Below, piece by piece: positions 38,369 to 48,639 of a DNA stretch of 64,000 nt (position 1 is its first letter; the number at the start of each line of letters is the position of its first letter). Both the position numbers and the translations under genes were made by a program. The stretch spans positions 1 to 64,000 of the forward strand of contig PSRJ01000324.1 of the NCBI GenBank assembly GCA_003175985.1, in the 5' to 3' direction. The stretch is from Terriglobia bacterium. Lineage in GTDB: Bacteria; Acidobacteriota; Terriglobia; Bryobacterales; Bryobacteraceae. A model generated the notes under the pieces. The model searched no databases. It saw only the letters and a program-made list of their open reading frames with translations, and was not told where the DNA came from.

Positions 38369-39128
38369 GCCGAATGTACTGGATCGGATGCAGCGCGTGG
38401 ACTTTGCTCTTGCCGCGGTGTCGCTTGCGCATCTCATAACCGCATTCGCGGATGCGCTCCAGGCGGCCGCGAATCACCACCTCCATGAGGCTCTTGTAGC
38501 CGAGCGGCTTCAGCTCCACTCCCTGTATCGCATCACGCCGCACGAGGTAACAACCGCTGAGGGGATCGGAGATGCGTGCGAAAACTTCCGGCAACAGGAA
38601 GCGTCCGATCAACCCGGCTCCCCACGAGGTGACTCGCCGCTTCAATCCCCAATCGCCCAGGCTGCCGCCATCGCCGTGCCGCGTGGCCACCACGAGATCG
38701 CAATCGGCCACGCGCTCCACCATGCGCGACAGCATCTCGGGCGGATGCTGAAAGTCCGCATTGATCGTCCCCAGTACGGAGCCCCGCGCCACCTGCCAGC
38801 CGCGAATGACCGCCCGCGCCAAGCCACGTTCCTGGCAGCGCCGCACGACTCGCAATTGCGGAGATACGACGGCCATCCGTGCGGCCGCCTCCCAGGTGCG
38901 ATCGGGACTGTCGTCATCCACCACAATCACTTCGTACCGGTCCGGCAGCGCTGCATCCAGCGTGCGCAGTACCGCCGTCAGAAAATCGCTCAGGTTCTCG
39001 ATCTCGTTGAAAGTGGGGACCACCAGCGAAAGGAAAGGCCGGTCCGTTTCGTCTTGAAGAGGCGGAACCAGGAGCGGCCCGGTTGGTGAGGCCAGTACGG
39101 CCGTTCCCAGTGTTGGTGCGATTCCCAA
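38325..39128 (-). CDS. Glycosyltransferase family 2 (dolichol-phosphate mannosyltransferase-like)
   Basis: LSLVVPTFNEIENL, VIVVDDDSPDRTWEAA, INADFQHPPEM. Confidence 0.92.
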   Translation of the reverse strand: MGIAPTLGTAVLASPTGPLLVPPLQDETDRPFLSLVVPTFNEIENLSDFLTAVLRTLDAALPDRYEVIVVDDDSPDRTWEAAARMAVVSPQLRVVRRCQERGLARAVIRGWQVARGSVLGTINADFQHPPEMLSRMVERVADCDLVVATRHGDGGSLGDWGLKRRVTSWGAGLIGRFLLPEVFARISDPLSGCYLVRRDAIQGVELKPLGYKSLMEVVIRGRLERIRECGYEMRKRHRGKSKVHALHPIQYIRHVFRLRAESRRQRR

Positions 39129-39177
39129 TGGTTTGGTCCTTAAGCCCTTGCTCTACTTTAACCTTTCGGGGTGAAGG

Positions 39178-39759
39178 ATGGTATATAAGAGGATGATGCG
39201 AACCCTCTGCCATTCGCTGGGAATCATGCTTTTGTGTACGGCCACGTTCGCCGCCGACTCGCCTTCGCTCGGGCAGGTACTGGATGCGCAGTTCCGCAAC
39301 ACGGACCGCGACATTGTGCCTCTGGCCGAAGCCATGCCGGCGGAGAAATACAATTTCGCTCCCACTAACGGCGAATTCAAAGGGGTGCGCACGTTTGCCC
39401 AAGAAGTGAAGCACCTGGCGACGTATATCTATCTGCAATCGTGCGCCATTCTCGAACAGCAACCCCCGGTGGATATTGGTCCGCCGACGAACGACTTCAA
39501 CGGCCCGGACGCAGCGCGCACTAAGGAACAGGTGCTGGATTACCTGAAAGGCGCCGTGGCCTTCGGCCACAAGGCCCTGCTCTCCATCACCGAGAAAAAC
39601 TACATGGACCAGGTAGGCCGCCCGACCGGCGGCCCCAAAATGGCGCGCATCGCCGCCGCGACTTTCATGATGTATCACGATATGGACCACTACGGCCAGA
39701 TGGTGGAATATGTGCGCATGAACGGCATCATCCCACCTGCCAGCCAGCCCCGCCGGTAG
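39178..39759 (+). CDS. Secreted DinB-family protein
   Basis: Signal peptide; AMPAEKYNFAPT, FAQEVKHLATYIY, MMYHDMDHYGQMVEYVRMNGIIPP. Confidence 0.85.
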   Translation: MVYKRMMRTLCHSLGIMLLCTATFAADSPSLGQVLDAQFRNTDRDIVPLAEAMPAEKYNFAPTNGEFKGVRTFAQEVKHLATYIYLQSCAILEQQPPVDIGPPTNDFNGPDAARTKEQVLDYLKGAVAFGHKALLSITEKNYMDQVGRPTGGPKMARIAAATFMMYHDMDHYGQMVEYVRMNGIIPPASQPRR

Positions 39760-39790
39760 GCCGCTTCTGTCCAGATCAGGAGAAGCGATC

Positions 39791-41815
39791 ATGTCCACGC
39801 GCAGTAATGCAATTCTCGCGGTTCTCGCGATTTCCCTTCCCGTCATTGCGTTGGCAGATGTTACGGGAACACCAACTCTGGCGGCCAACACCGCACTCAA
39901 CCTCGATACCGGCGCCACGAGCGCCTCAGGAGGCGACATCCTTTGGAGCGGCAGCACGCTCACCGCGCAGGGCAACGCCGGGACCTTTAACTTCGCCGTT
40001 GGCGGCGCGGCAGGATCCACGTTCTACAACACGCTGACGCTGACAACACTGTCGGCACTTCAGGCATCCTTGTACACGAAGACCCCGATCGCCAGTGCTT
40101 CGCTGGCTGTGGGAGCTGTATTGGCGGTACACACGAACGGCGGCAATTACGCTAAGGTGCTGGTGACTGCCAACAGCAACGGCTCGCTGGGGCTGCAATT
40201 CACGACTTTTACTTCCACGTCGGGGGGCGGCGGTGGAGGGCCGACGATTACGGCGGTAGAGAATGCAGCCACGAATATTCCGCCCGGCCTCCCCAATTCG
40301 GCTGTTGCCCAAGGCTCGTTATTTGTCGTGAAAGGAACGAATCTGGGGCCCGCGAACATCGCGATCGCGACCACGTTTCCGCTGACTACCAGCATTGGCG
40401 GAACGTCGGTGAGCGTGACCGTGGGAGGCACGACAGTCGACGCGATCATGTACTATTCGCTGGCCGCGCAGGTGGCGGCCATTCTTCCGTCCAGAACGCC
40501 CACGGGAACGGGAACAGTGAAAGTGACATACAACGGCCAGAGCGTTTCCGCGGCCGTTACGGTCGTGCAGAGCAATATCGGAATCTTTACGGTAAGCACG
40601 ACCGGAACCGGAGATGCGATCGCCTTCCTCAATAGCAACAGCACCCTGATCACGCCGACGAATGCCGCGAACCCGGGAGATGTGGTTGTCTTTTGGGGCA
40701 CGGGCCTCGGACCGGTATCGTCCGATGAAAGGCAGCCGGCTAATCAGTCTGATATGACGAACGTCCCGTTACAGGTGTTTATCGGGGGCCAGCAGGCGAA
40801 GATTCTGTTCCGCGGCCGGAACGCCTGTTGTTCCTCGGTGGATACGGTTTACGTGATTATCCCCGATAACGTCAGCGGCTGCGCCGTTTCGGTGATCATG
40901 CAGATTGGGAACATTATCAGCAATGCGACTTCGATTGCCGTGGCCGCCAACGGCCGCGCGTGCACGACCATTACCCAGAACACAGTAGGAGGCGGCACGG
41001 GGACCCACACGTTCGGCGGCATCACTCTGGAACGTATTGTGGAAGTCTTTAACACGGGGACCACCAGCGTTTCCACAAAGACGGATTCGGTTTCGGGGAT
41101 TTTTGAGAAGGTTACCTATTCCTCCACGCCACCGCTCGGCTCACAACTCGATATCGACTCGTTCGGCTCCTGCAGCATCTCGACGCAAGCCTCCGGTCAA
41201 ACGGCTCCGCCGGTTTCCAGGGCAACTGTCCAATATCTGGATGCCGGAGCTTCATTGAGTCTGGCCGCTCCATTCGGAAATAGAAGCATACCGAAGAGCA
41301 CTGCCGCGGGGATCACTTACTACCAGGCGGCGCTGGACCAGACTGCCACCACTCTCACCGCCGGGACATATACAGTCACCGGACCCGGGGGCGCGGATGT
41401 GGGTCCGTTTACCGCCACCTATACCATGCCGCCGCCATTGGTGTGGACTAATCAGTCGAGCATCACCACGGTAAACCGGGCGAGCGGAGTGACCATCAAT
41501 TGGAGCGGCGGCGACCCATCCGGCTATGTGACCATTGCCGGGGCGAGCACCGCTTACGGCGCGACGGCGGCGACGACCGTCACGGTGGCTTTCACGTGCA
41601 CCGCGCGGGTCAGTGATGGCAGTTTTACGGTGCCGCCAGTGGTGCTGCTTGCGCTTCCCCCTTCCAGCTCGATTCCCGGAAGCAACATTGTCACACCCGG
41701 CACTCTGGTGGTCAGCAGCTATGCCAATCCGCAGACCTTCGGTCCACCCCCGGGCATCGAAGTGGCCGGCATCGCGGCTGTGTTTGTGTATGGGGGTTCG
41801 GTGACGTATCAGTAG
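39791..41815 (+). CDS. Secreted protein with Solibacter-type (TIGR03437-like) beta-sandwich domain
   Basis: AQGSLFVVKGTNLGP, VDAIMYYSLAAQVAAILPSRTPTGTGTVKVTYNG, PGDVVVFWGTGLGPV. Confidence 0.75.
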   Translation: MSTRSNAILAVLAISLPVIALADVTGTPTLAANTALNLDTGATSASGGDILWSGSTLTAQGNAGTFNFAVGGAAGSTFYNTLTLTTLSALQASLYTKTPIASASLAVGAVLAVHTNGGNYAKVLVTANSNGSLGLQFTTFTSTSGGGGGGPTITAVENAATNIPPGLPNSAVAQGSLFVVKGTNLGPANIAIATTFPLTTSIGGTSVSVTVGGTTVDAIMYYSLAAQVAAILPSRTPTGTGTVKVTYNGQSVSAAVTVVQSNIGIFTVSTTGTGDAIAFLNSNSTLITPTNAANPGDVVVFWGTGLGPVSSDERQPANQSDMTNVPLQVFIGGQQAKILFRGRNACCSSVDTVYVIIPDNVSGCAVSVIMQIGNIISNATSIAVAANGRACTTITQNTVGGGTGTHTFGGITLERIVEVFNTGTTSVSTKTDSVSGIFEKVTYSSTPPLGSQLDIDSFGSCSISTQASGQTAPPVSRATVQYLDAGASLSLAAPFGNRSIPKSTAAGITYYQAALDQTATTLTAGTYTVTGPGGADVGPFTATYTMPPPLVWTNQSSITTVNRASGVTINWSGGDPSGYVTIAGASTAYGATAATTVTVAFTCTARVSDGSFTVPPVVLLALPPSSSIPGSNIVTPGTLVVSSYANPQTFGPPPGIEVAGIAAVFVYGGSVTYQ

Positions 41816-41952
41816 GAGGGCGCGAGAGGCATCGAAGGACCGAAATCGGCGGCCGTCGCCAGGCTGATCTGCGCACCGCCGATGTATACTGGGCAAACGC
41901 TCGGTCGCCCATCCGTTAGCAGGCACTCTCCTGGGTTGACAGCCGCCTCGGC

Positions 41953-44900
41953 TCAGGGAGCGGCTGGCGCAGCGGTCTGCAAGTTGCCTTGCAATGTAGC
42001 CCAGGGTCCGGGGCCTTCCGGGGCCGAGGCCGTCTCTCCGCTGCGGCGGATGGCGCGCAGCAGGTCGAGCGCTTCGGGTAACGCGAACTGTTCGCCGACA
42101 AATGCGGCCACGAAGCGGCCGCCGCGGATTTCACCGCGTAATTCCATGCGGCGGAGGGCCACCAGCAGGTCGCGCCAGGCCGGCGCCAGCGGTTCGCGGT
42201 AGGCGGCATCGCGAAAGACCACGCCCCAGCGCTGTAACAATTGGCGTGCGAACGCTTCCGCGTTTCCGTCCGGCGGCGCTTCGGTGTGACGCAGTAGCGC
42301 CCACCGGCCTGGCGCGTGTCGCGGGCGCGCCGAACGGCCCCGGCCTTCTCCCCGGCGGCGCTTGGGATCGAGCAACGCGCGGAGGTTTTCAAAGCCATCA
42401 GCGGTCACCAGGCCGGCGGCAACCAGTTCCCAAAGCGCATCCTCCACCTCGCTCGCCAGCCGGTGGGTTACGCGCAGCAGGTCGGCGAAAAACGAAGCGC
42501 CGCGGGTCTCCAGGACCGCGAGCACTTCCCGCGCCGGATGGGAAAGCGAGTCCTTGGGAGAAGGCTGCGGGGTGGCAAGAAGCCACGATGCGTCGTCTCG
42601 AAGAAAGATGGCCAGCGGCGCTACCCGCGTGGGGCGCACTCGCCGTCCTTCCTCGCCATCACGCTCGAAGGCCGGGTGGGGCGAGAGCCGGCCCCAACTT
42701 ACTTCTCCCGCGAGGCAGAGTTGATCGAGATAGTCCGGCTGGTAGTGCGCCACGCGACGGGGAAGCACTTCCGATTCCCATGCCGCCGCGGCGAATTCGC
42801 TGCCTTGAAGCTGCTTGATGATTTGGAGCGTGCCGTCCAATCCGTGCAACTGGTGGCCGGGTGAAAGGTGCTGCCAGCGGTTCAGAAACGCGTAGAACTC
42901 CGCGGTCGTCACTGGCTCGATTTCGCGGCGCAGGCGGCCGATGGTAAGGCGGTGGATGCGCGCCAGCAAGCGGCGGTGGCACCATTCGAGTTCGGCGCCC
43001 GAAGTGAACTGGCCGCGCAGGATCTGCCCTTCGGCTTCGAGCTGCGCTAAAGCCTGATCCACCAGGTCGCGCGACATCGAGAGATCCCGAGACAGCTCGG
43101 AAGCGCGCAGCGGGCCCGAGCACTCGAACCATCCGCGCAGGATCTCGGCAGCGCACGCTTCCGGCGTCTCGGGGATCGGCCGCATCCCCGGGGGCGCGGC
43201 GATCTCCGGCTGCATGGCGGCATCCGGATACACCCGGCGGATGAGGTTCAAACGCTCCGCCGGGGCCCAATACGCCCGGCCGCCAATGTGGACCGTGGTA
43301 GCGCGCCTCGCTTCGATCAGTTGCGGAATCAGAAGGGCAACTTCCGCATGTCCGCAATCGAGCAGGCTCAGCCCCAGCAGGGCTTCGTGGAGCTCATCGG
43401 GATCGCGCATGGGCGGCCATGCCTCGGCGGCCGCTTGGGCGATCGCCTCTGGATCGAGCGCTCCGGCGCCTTCGGCAAAATCGGCCCGCAGGGTGCTGCG
43501 CAGTTGCACGGCGCGGGCGCGCCGCTCTTCCAGCGGGGCGTCATCCAGGTAGGCATACGGGTTGGCGTTGAGGATCTCGTGAGAGAAGGGCGATGCCGCC
43601 GGGGTCTCGATCGCCGCCGTCCGTATGCGGCCCTCGCGTATCGCCTCCAGCACCGACCGCAAGCCATCCAGATCCATGGCTTCATAGAGGCAGTTGTCGA
43701 TCGTCTCTTTGACCAGCGGGTGATCGGGAATACGGATGTCGCCAGTCAGATTTTCGCCGCAGGCCGCCTGGTCGGGAAAGACGGCGGCCATCAGATCGTC
43801 AGCGCGCATGCGTTGAATGGGCGGCGGGACCTTGCGGCCGCCGCGGAAACGCGGAATCGCCAGCGCGCGCGTGGCATTCCAGCGCCAGCGCGCCGTAAAC
43901 ATGGGGGCCGCCAGCAGCGCCTGCACCAGCACCTCCTGCACCGAATCCGGGTGCAGGAATTCGAAGACGATTTCCAGCGGGAACGAGTGCTGCTCGCCCA
44001 GCGAAATCACGATGCCGTTATCAGTGGCCGCGGCTTGCAGTTCGAAATTGAACGAGCGGCAGAAGCGTTTTCGCAGCGCCAGTCCCCAGGCGCGATTGAT
44101 GCGCGATCCGAATGGCGCGTGAATTACCAATTGCATGCCGCCGCCTTCATCGAAGAAGCGCTCCGCAACCACGAGGTCCGTAGAAGGCGTGGTCCCCAGC
44201 GCGGCGCACCCGGCCAGGACATATTCCAGTGCCTGCTCGGCGCCACGCCGCTCCAATCCGCATTCCCGCTCGAGGAACTCCAGGGAGCGGTTGGCGGCAA
44301 GTTCTACGCGCAGGCGGGAGACTTCAGACGACAGCTCCCGCGTACGTCCCGGAGCTTCGCCCCGCCAGAAGGGGATCGAGGGCGCCGCGCCGTGCGCATT
44401 TTCCACGCGTACGCGGCCGGACTCGACGCGGCGGATGCGCCAGGATGTAGTGCCTAGCAGAAAAACATCACCGGCCAGGCTTTCGACGGCGAAATCTTCG
44501 TCGAGCGTTCCAACAGTGGTGCCTTCCGGCTCAGCGATCACCAGGTACTGAGCCGTTTCCGGGATTGCGCCGCCCGATGTGATCGCCGTGAGCCGTGCGC
44601 CGCGGCGCGCCTTGAGCCGGTTGTTGACCGCATCGCGGTGCAGGTATGCGCCGCTGCGGCCGCGGCTCGTGGAGATCCCCTCCGAGAGGATTTCGATGAC
44701 GGCGTCGAATGCCTTGCGCTCCAGGTTTCGATATGGCCAGGCGCAGCGGATCACGCGATACAGGTCGTCTTCCGCCCACTCTTCGGCGGCGCACATCGCC
44801 ACGACCTGCTGCGCGAGGATGTCGAGTGCATTGTTCGGTATTTCCAGCCGGTCGAGTTCCCCGCCGTGGATGCTGCGCACCAGGGCTGCGCATTCGATGA

Positions 44901-46038
44901 GTTCATCGCGCGTGGTGGCGAAGAGGCGTCCCTTGGGCAGCGCGCCCACCCAGTGGCCCGCGCGCCCGATACGCTGGAGAGCCACCGCGATGGAACGCGG
45001 CGACCCGATCTGGCACACCAGGTCCACCGTTCCGATATCGATTCCCAGTTCCAGCGAGGCCGTAGCTACCACCGCTTTGAGCTCGCCGTTCTTGAGGCGC
45101 CGTTCCGCCTCCAGGCGCAGCGCACGGGAAAGACTGCCGTGGTGAGGCAGCACCGCCGATTCGCCCAACCGCTCCGTGAGGTGATGGGCCACACGTTCCG
45201 CCAGCCGGCGCGTGTTCACGAAGACAAGCGTGGTGCGGTTTTCGCGAATCAGATCGGCAACGCGATCGTAGATCTCGCCCCACATCTCGTTGCTGGCTAC
45301 CGGGCCCAGCTCATCGCGCGGGACCTCTACCGCCAGTTCCATCGCGCGGCGGTGGCCCACGTGGATCACTCGCGCCCGTTCGCTCAGAAATGCGGCCACC
45401 TCTTCCAGAGGCTTCACCGTGGCCGAGAGCCCGATGCGCTGCGGCTTGGGACCGCCATTTTGTTCCACCAGGTGATCAAGGCGCGCCAAAGTGAGCGCCA
45501 GGTGCGACCCGCGCTTGTCATCGGCGACGGCATGGATCTCATCGACAATCACCGCGCGGACGCGGCTGAGCATCTCGCGGGGCCGCGCAGCCGTCAGCAG
45601 AATGTAGAGTGACTCCGGAGTCGTCACCAGGATGTGCGGGTGCTCGCGCGTCATCTGCTGGCGTTCCCACTGCGGTGTATCGCCGGTGCGGAGCGCAGTG
45701 CGGATCGGCGCCAGGGGAACGCTCCTCTCGGCTGCCAATGCGGCGATTCCCGCGAGCGGGATCTCCAGGTTTTTATGGATATCGTTGCTCAGCGCCTTGA
45801 GCGGGGAAACATAAACCACTTCGGTCTGGTCGGGCAGCGCACCGGCGCGGGCGCGGCGCACCAGATTGTCAATGCAAAGCAGGAAAGCCGCCAGGGTTTT
45901 CCCCGACCCGGTAGGCGCCGAGATGAGCACATCCTGGCCTTCGCGGATAGCGGGCCAGCCGCGCAGTTGCGGCTCCGTGGGCTGGCCGAAACGCGCGGAG
46001 AACCATTCGGCGACGAGGGGATCAAATCCAGAGAGCAC
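41953..46038 (-). CDS. lhr: Lhr-family large ATP-dependent helicase
   Basis: ISAPTGSGKTLAAFLLCID, DEIHAVADDKRGSHLALTLARLD, LGIDIGTVDLVCQIGSPRSIAVALQRIGRAGH; 1361 aa. Confidence 0.93.
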   Translation of the reverse strand: MLSGFDPLVAEWFSARFGQPTEPQLRGWPAIREGQDVLISAPTGSGKTLAAFLLCIDNLVRRARAGALPDQTEVVYVSPLKALSNDIHKNLEIPLAGIAALAAERSVPLAPIRTALRTGDTPQWERQQMTREHPHILVTTPESLYILLTAARPREMLSRVRAVIVDEIHAVADDKRGSHLALTLARLDHLVEQNGGPKPQRIGLSATVKPLEEVAAFLSERARVIHVGHRRAMELAVEVPRDELGPVASNEMWGEIYDRVADLIRENRTTLVFVNTRRLAERVAHHLTERLGESAVLPHHGSLSRALRLEAERRLKNGELKAVVATASLELGIDIGTVDLVCQIGSPRSIAVALQRIGRAGHWVGALPKGRLFATTRDELIECAALVRSIHGGELDRLEIPNNALDILAQQVVAMCAAEEWAEDDLYRVIRCAWPYRNLERKAFDAVIEILSEGISTSRGRSGAYLHRDAVNNRLKARRGARLTAITSGGAIPETAQYLVIAEPEGTTVGTLDEDFAVESLAGDVFLLGTTSWRIRRVESGRVRVENAHGAAPSIPFWRGEAPGRTRELSSEVSRLRVELAANRSLEFLERECGLERRGAEQALEYVLAGCAALGTTPSTDLVVAERFFDEGGGMQLVIHAPFGSRINRAWGLALRKRFCRSFNFELQAAATDNGIVISLGEQHSFPLEIVFEFLHPDSVQEVLVQALLAAPMFTARWRWNATRALAIPRFRGGRKVPPPIQRMRADDLMAAVFPDQAACGENLTGDIRIPDHPLVKETIDNCLYEAMDLDGLRSVLEAIREGRIRTAAIETPAASPFSHEILNANPYAYLDDAPLEERRARAVQLRSTLRADFAEGAGALDPEAIAQAAAEAWPPMRDPDELHEALLGLSLLDCGHAEVALLIPQLIEARRATTVHIGGRAYWAPAERLNLIRRVYPDAAMQPEIAAPPGMRPIPETPEACAAEILRGWFECSGPLRASELSRDLSMSRDLVDQALAQLEAEGQILRGQFTSGAELEWCHRRLLARIHRLTIGRLRREIEPVTTAEFYAFLNRWQHLSPGHQLHGLDGTLQIIKQLQGSEFAAAAWESEVLPRRVAHYQPDYLDQLCLAGEVSWGRLSPHPAFERDGEEGRRVRPTRVAPLAIFLRDDASWLLATPQPSPKDSLSHPAREVLAVLETRGASFFADLLRVTHRLASEVEDALWELVAAGLVTADGFENLRALLDPKRRRGEGRGRSARPRHAPGRWALLRHTEAPPDGNAEAFARQLLQRWGVVFRDAAYREPLAPAWRDLLVALRRMELRGEIRGGRFVAAFVGEQFALPEALDLLRAIRRSGETASAPEGPGPWATLQGNLQTAAPAAP

Positions 46039-46053
46039 TACTTCTATTGTGCA

Positions 46054-47940
46054 TTACCGCGCATCGGGCAACGTGTGGGCGATCGCCAGTGACGCCCAGC
46101 TCGTACCCGCGGCGGAAATCCATTGATTGTGTCCGAAGGGAAAGCCGCTCTCGAAGTACGGCTGGACGGGATAGGAGTGCGTCTTCACGAACCAGGAGCC
46201 ATCGGCATATTGGTTCTTCAGAAGAAATGCCACGCCTTTGCGGTAGACCTGGCTGGTAACAGCAACTCCGGCTTCACGGAGCGCATAAAGCGAGATTCCG
46301 GTCGCATAGGCGTCCGGGGCAGAATGATCGGCCTGGGCCCAGCCCCCATCCGGCTGCTGCCGGCTGATCACCTGCTGCACGGCCGAATCCACGGCGGCGT
46401 GCGAAGCCTTGGTCCACACCAGGCCCATCAATCGCTGGCTGCGCTCTTCGGCGGAATGGGTTTCGGCGGCGAGCAGCCACCGTTGCGCGCGCCGCACAGT
46501 CTCCTCCGCGCCGGGAAGCGGGTACAAGCCCACCGCGCGCACAGCCTGAGCGGTGGTGCTGATGATGTTTCCTTCCGAGGGCGGACGGGAAACTCCATTG
46601 CCGATCCATCGCCCGTCGGGCATTTGCAATCCGGCAGCGATGCGCGCGTAGGCAGCGGTGATCTTGTCCAGCGGGTGGCCTTCGGCCGCAAGCGCCGCCA
46701 TGATGTAGCCCACCGTGACTTCGTTTCCCGCGGGCTCATCCCCTTGCAGGGCGGCTTCCGCCGTCTGCCGCGAAAAGGCGAGGATGTCTTGCAGGTTCCT
46801 GGCCGCCCTTTCCTCATTTATCGCGATGCCTTTGCGGCGCGCGATGGCTGCGAGTTCGGCAGGGAGGGCCTGGCTGTGGCAACTGATGCAGGCGCGCTTC
46901 TGGAACACGACCGGGCCGGCGGGGAGAAGGAGATTGACCGCCCGGGTTACGGCTACGCGACCATCCGCGATGCCACCCTGCGGCGGGGGATAGGCCTGCT
47001 GGCGAGGGCCTTTGCCGCGTTTCGCGCTGTAGCGCTCCAGCACCTCGATATTGGCGCGATCGCCCCGGTAAATGGCCCAATCGAGCGGGCGTTCTCCTTC
47101 GGAATCCTCCAAGTTTGGATTGGCGCCCTTCTCCAGCAGCAGCTCGATGGTTGCGGGGCCGGCCCACTCCGAGGAAGCCGCGGTCATCAGGGCCGTTCGC
47201 CCGTAGGGTCCGTTGCGCGCATTCACGTCGGCCCCCAGGGCGATCCATTTCTCGATCAGCTTGGGGTCCTGCCAGTTGGCCGCATACGTAAGGGCATCGG
47301 CATCGACCTTCGCCCCGCGGGACAGGAGGTATTCGAGAATTGGCAGGTCGTAGCGGGCATACCGCCGGACACCGGCCGTGGAATAGCCGGGTTCGTTGGG
47401 ATCGGCGCCGTTCTCCACCAGGAAACGCACCACGGAAACATCCGCCGTTAAGGTTGCGCGGCCCAAGGCGTGAGTGCCGCTCCGGTCTTTGGCGTGAATG
47501 TCGGCGCCTTTGTCGAGCAGCCACTTCAGAATTTCGGCCGTGCCCGGATAACTGGCGGCCACCAGCAGCGGCGTCCGCTGAAAATTGATGGATCGCGCGT
47601 TGACATCGGCGCCATGCGCAAGCAGAGTTTTCACCTTGTCTGCCGCGGGAATGGCCCACATGAGGGCCGTCGCGCCGGCCGTGTTGGCCAGGTTGGAATC
47701 GGCGCCGCGGTCGAGCAGGAGCTGCAAACAGCCGGCGTCCGCATAGAGCGCGGCGGCCATCACCGCCGGGGTTCCCTCGGCATCCCGGACATTCGGACTG
47801 AGGCCGTTGTCCAGCAGCCGCTTTACGGCCGCTGCATCGTTCTTTTGGATGGCTTGGAACAGAGCTGCGGGGTCGGGCACTGCGGCGCTCGAAAGACCCA
47901 GACTCACCACCAATAAGGACAGCGGCGCGCGCAGAATCAT
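46054..47940 (-). CDS. Secreted ankyrin-repeat protein fused to CXXCH motif and alpha/alpha-toroid (QW-repeat) domain
   Basis: Multiple ankyrin units; KRACISCHSQ; QMPDGRWIG, QQPDGGWAQ, QYADGSWFV repeats. Confidence 0.85.
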   Translation of the reverse strand: MILRAPLSLLVVSLGLSSAAVPDPAALFQAIQKNDAAAVKRLLDNGLSPNVRDAEGTPAVMAAALYADAGCLQLLLDRGADSNLANTAGATALMWAIPAADKVKTLLAHGADVNARSINFQRTPLLVAASYPGTAEILKWLLDKGADIHAKDRSGTHALGRATLTADVSVVRFLVENGADPNEPGYSTAGVRRYARYDLPILEYLLSRGAKVDADALTYAANWQDPKLIEKWIALGADVNARNGPYGRTALMTAASSEWAGPATIELLLEKGANPNLEDSEGERPLDWAIYRGDRANIEVLERYSAKRGKGPRQQAYPPPQGGIADGRVAVTRAVNLLLPAGPVVFQKRACISCHSQALPAELAAIARRKGIAINEERAARNLQDILAFSRQTAEAALQGDEPAGNEVTVGYIMAALAAEGHPLDKITAAYARIAAGLQMPDGRWIGNGVSRPPSEGNIISTTAQAVRAVGLYPLPGAEETVRRAQRWLLAAETHSAEERSQRLMGLVWTKASHAAVDSAVQQVISRQQPDGGWAQADHSAPDAYATGISLYALREAGVAVTSQVYRKGVAFLLKNQYADGSWFVKTHSYPVQPYFESGFPFGHNQWISAAGTSWASLAIAHTLPDAR

Positions 47941-48060
47941 GGTTTCCTCCCGCAGGGGCCTCACGTAAGTATAATTCCGCCAGGCCCACGCTAAAATAGG
48001 GTTTTAACGCGCAGCCCGTCTTTTTGGCGTCCGCTCGCGTCTCTAAATCAGGAGCCAGAG

Positions 48061-48639
48061 TTGATTTTTCGGGCGGTGGAAGATGCCGACCTGATTCGAC
48101 AGGCCCGGATGCCCTCCGGGCGGGGTGGCGTGGAGGCTTATAACCTTCTTGTCTCCCGGTGGGAGAAACGTGTCTACAATTACCTCCTGCGGATCACAGG
48201 CAACCGTGAAGACGCTCTGGACTTGACCCAGGACGTATTTTTGAAAGCCTACCAGAATCTGCGCAAGCTCGATGACCCGGGGCGGTTCGCGCCCTGGCTC
48301 TACCGGATCGCCCACAACGAAGCCTATTCGCTGTTTCGCAAGCGAAAGCCGGAAGCCAACGTCGAGGAATGCGAACCCGAGGCGACCGGCAACGGCATCA
48401 TGGCGGGCGGAAGCTCGGTTTTTCCCATCGAATTGAACCTGGCGGTGGCAGGTGCGCTGGAGCGGCTGTCGCCGGAACAACGCGAGGCCATCGTACTGAA
48501 GATCTACCAGGGATTCAAATTCGAAGAAATGGCGCAAATCCTGGAGTGTCCCGTGTCCACGGTCAAGTCCCGTCTGTATGCGGCGTTGGAAATTCTGAAA
48601 ACGCAACTGGCTCCGATTAAGACACGAGGTGTCTCATGA
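48061..48639 (+). CDS. ECF-type RNA polymerase sigma factor
   Basis: NYLLRITGNREDALDLTQDVFLKAYQNL, LSPEQREAIVLKIYQGFKFEEMAQILECPVSTVKSRLYAALEIL; TTG start likely. Confidence 0.93.
   Translation: MIFRAVEDADLIRQARMPSGRGGVEAYNLLVSRWEKRVYNYLLRITGNREDALDLTQDVFLKAYQNLRKLDDPGRFAPWLYRIAHNEAYSLFRKRKPEANVEECEPEATGNGIMAGGSSVFPIELNLAVAGALERLSPEQREAIVLKIYQGFKFEEMAQILECPVSTVKSRLYAALEILKTQLAPIKTRGVS

Noticed and set aside
43288-44457. 389-aa plus-strand ORF
   Set aside because: Antisense to lhr, no recognisable domain
46814-47989. 391-aa minus-strand ORF overlapping the ankyrin gene
   Set aside because: Frame-shifted shadow of the ankyrin-toroid CDS, Arg/Gly-rich
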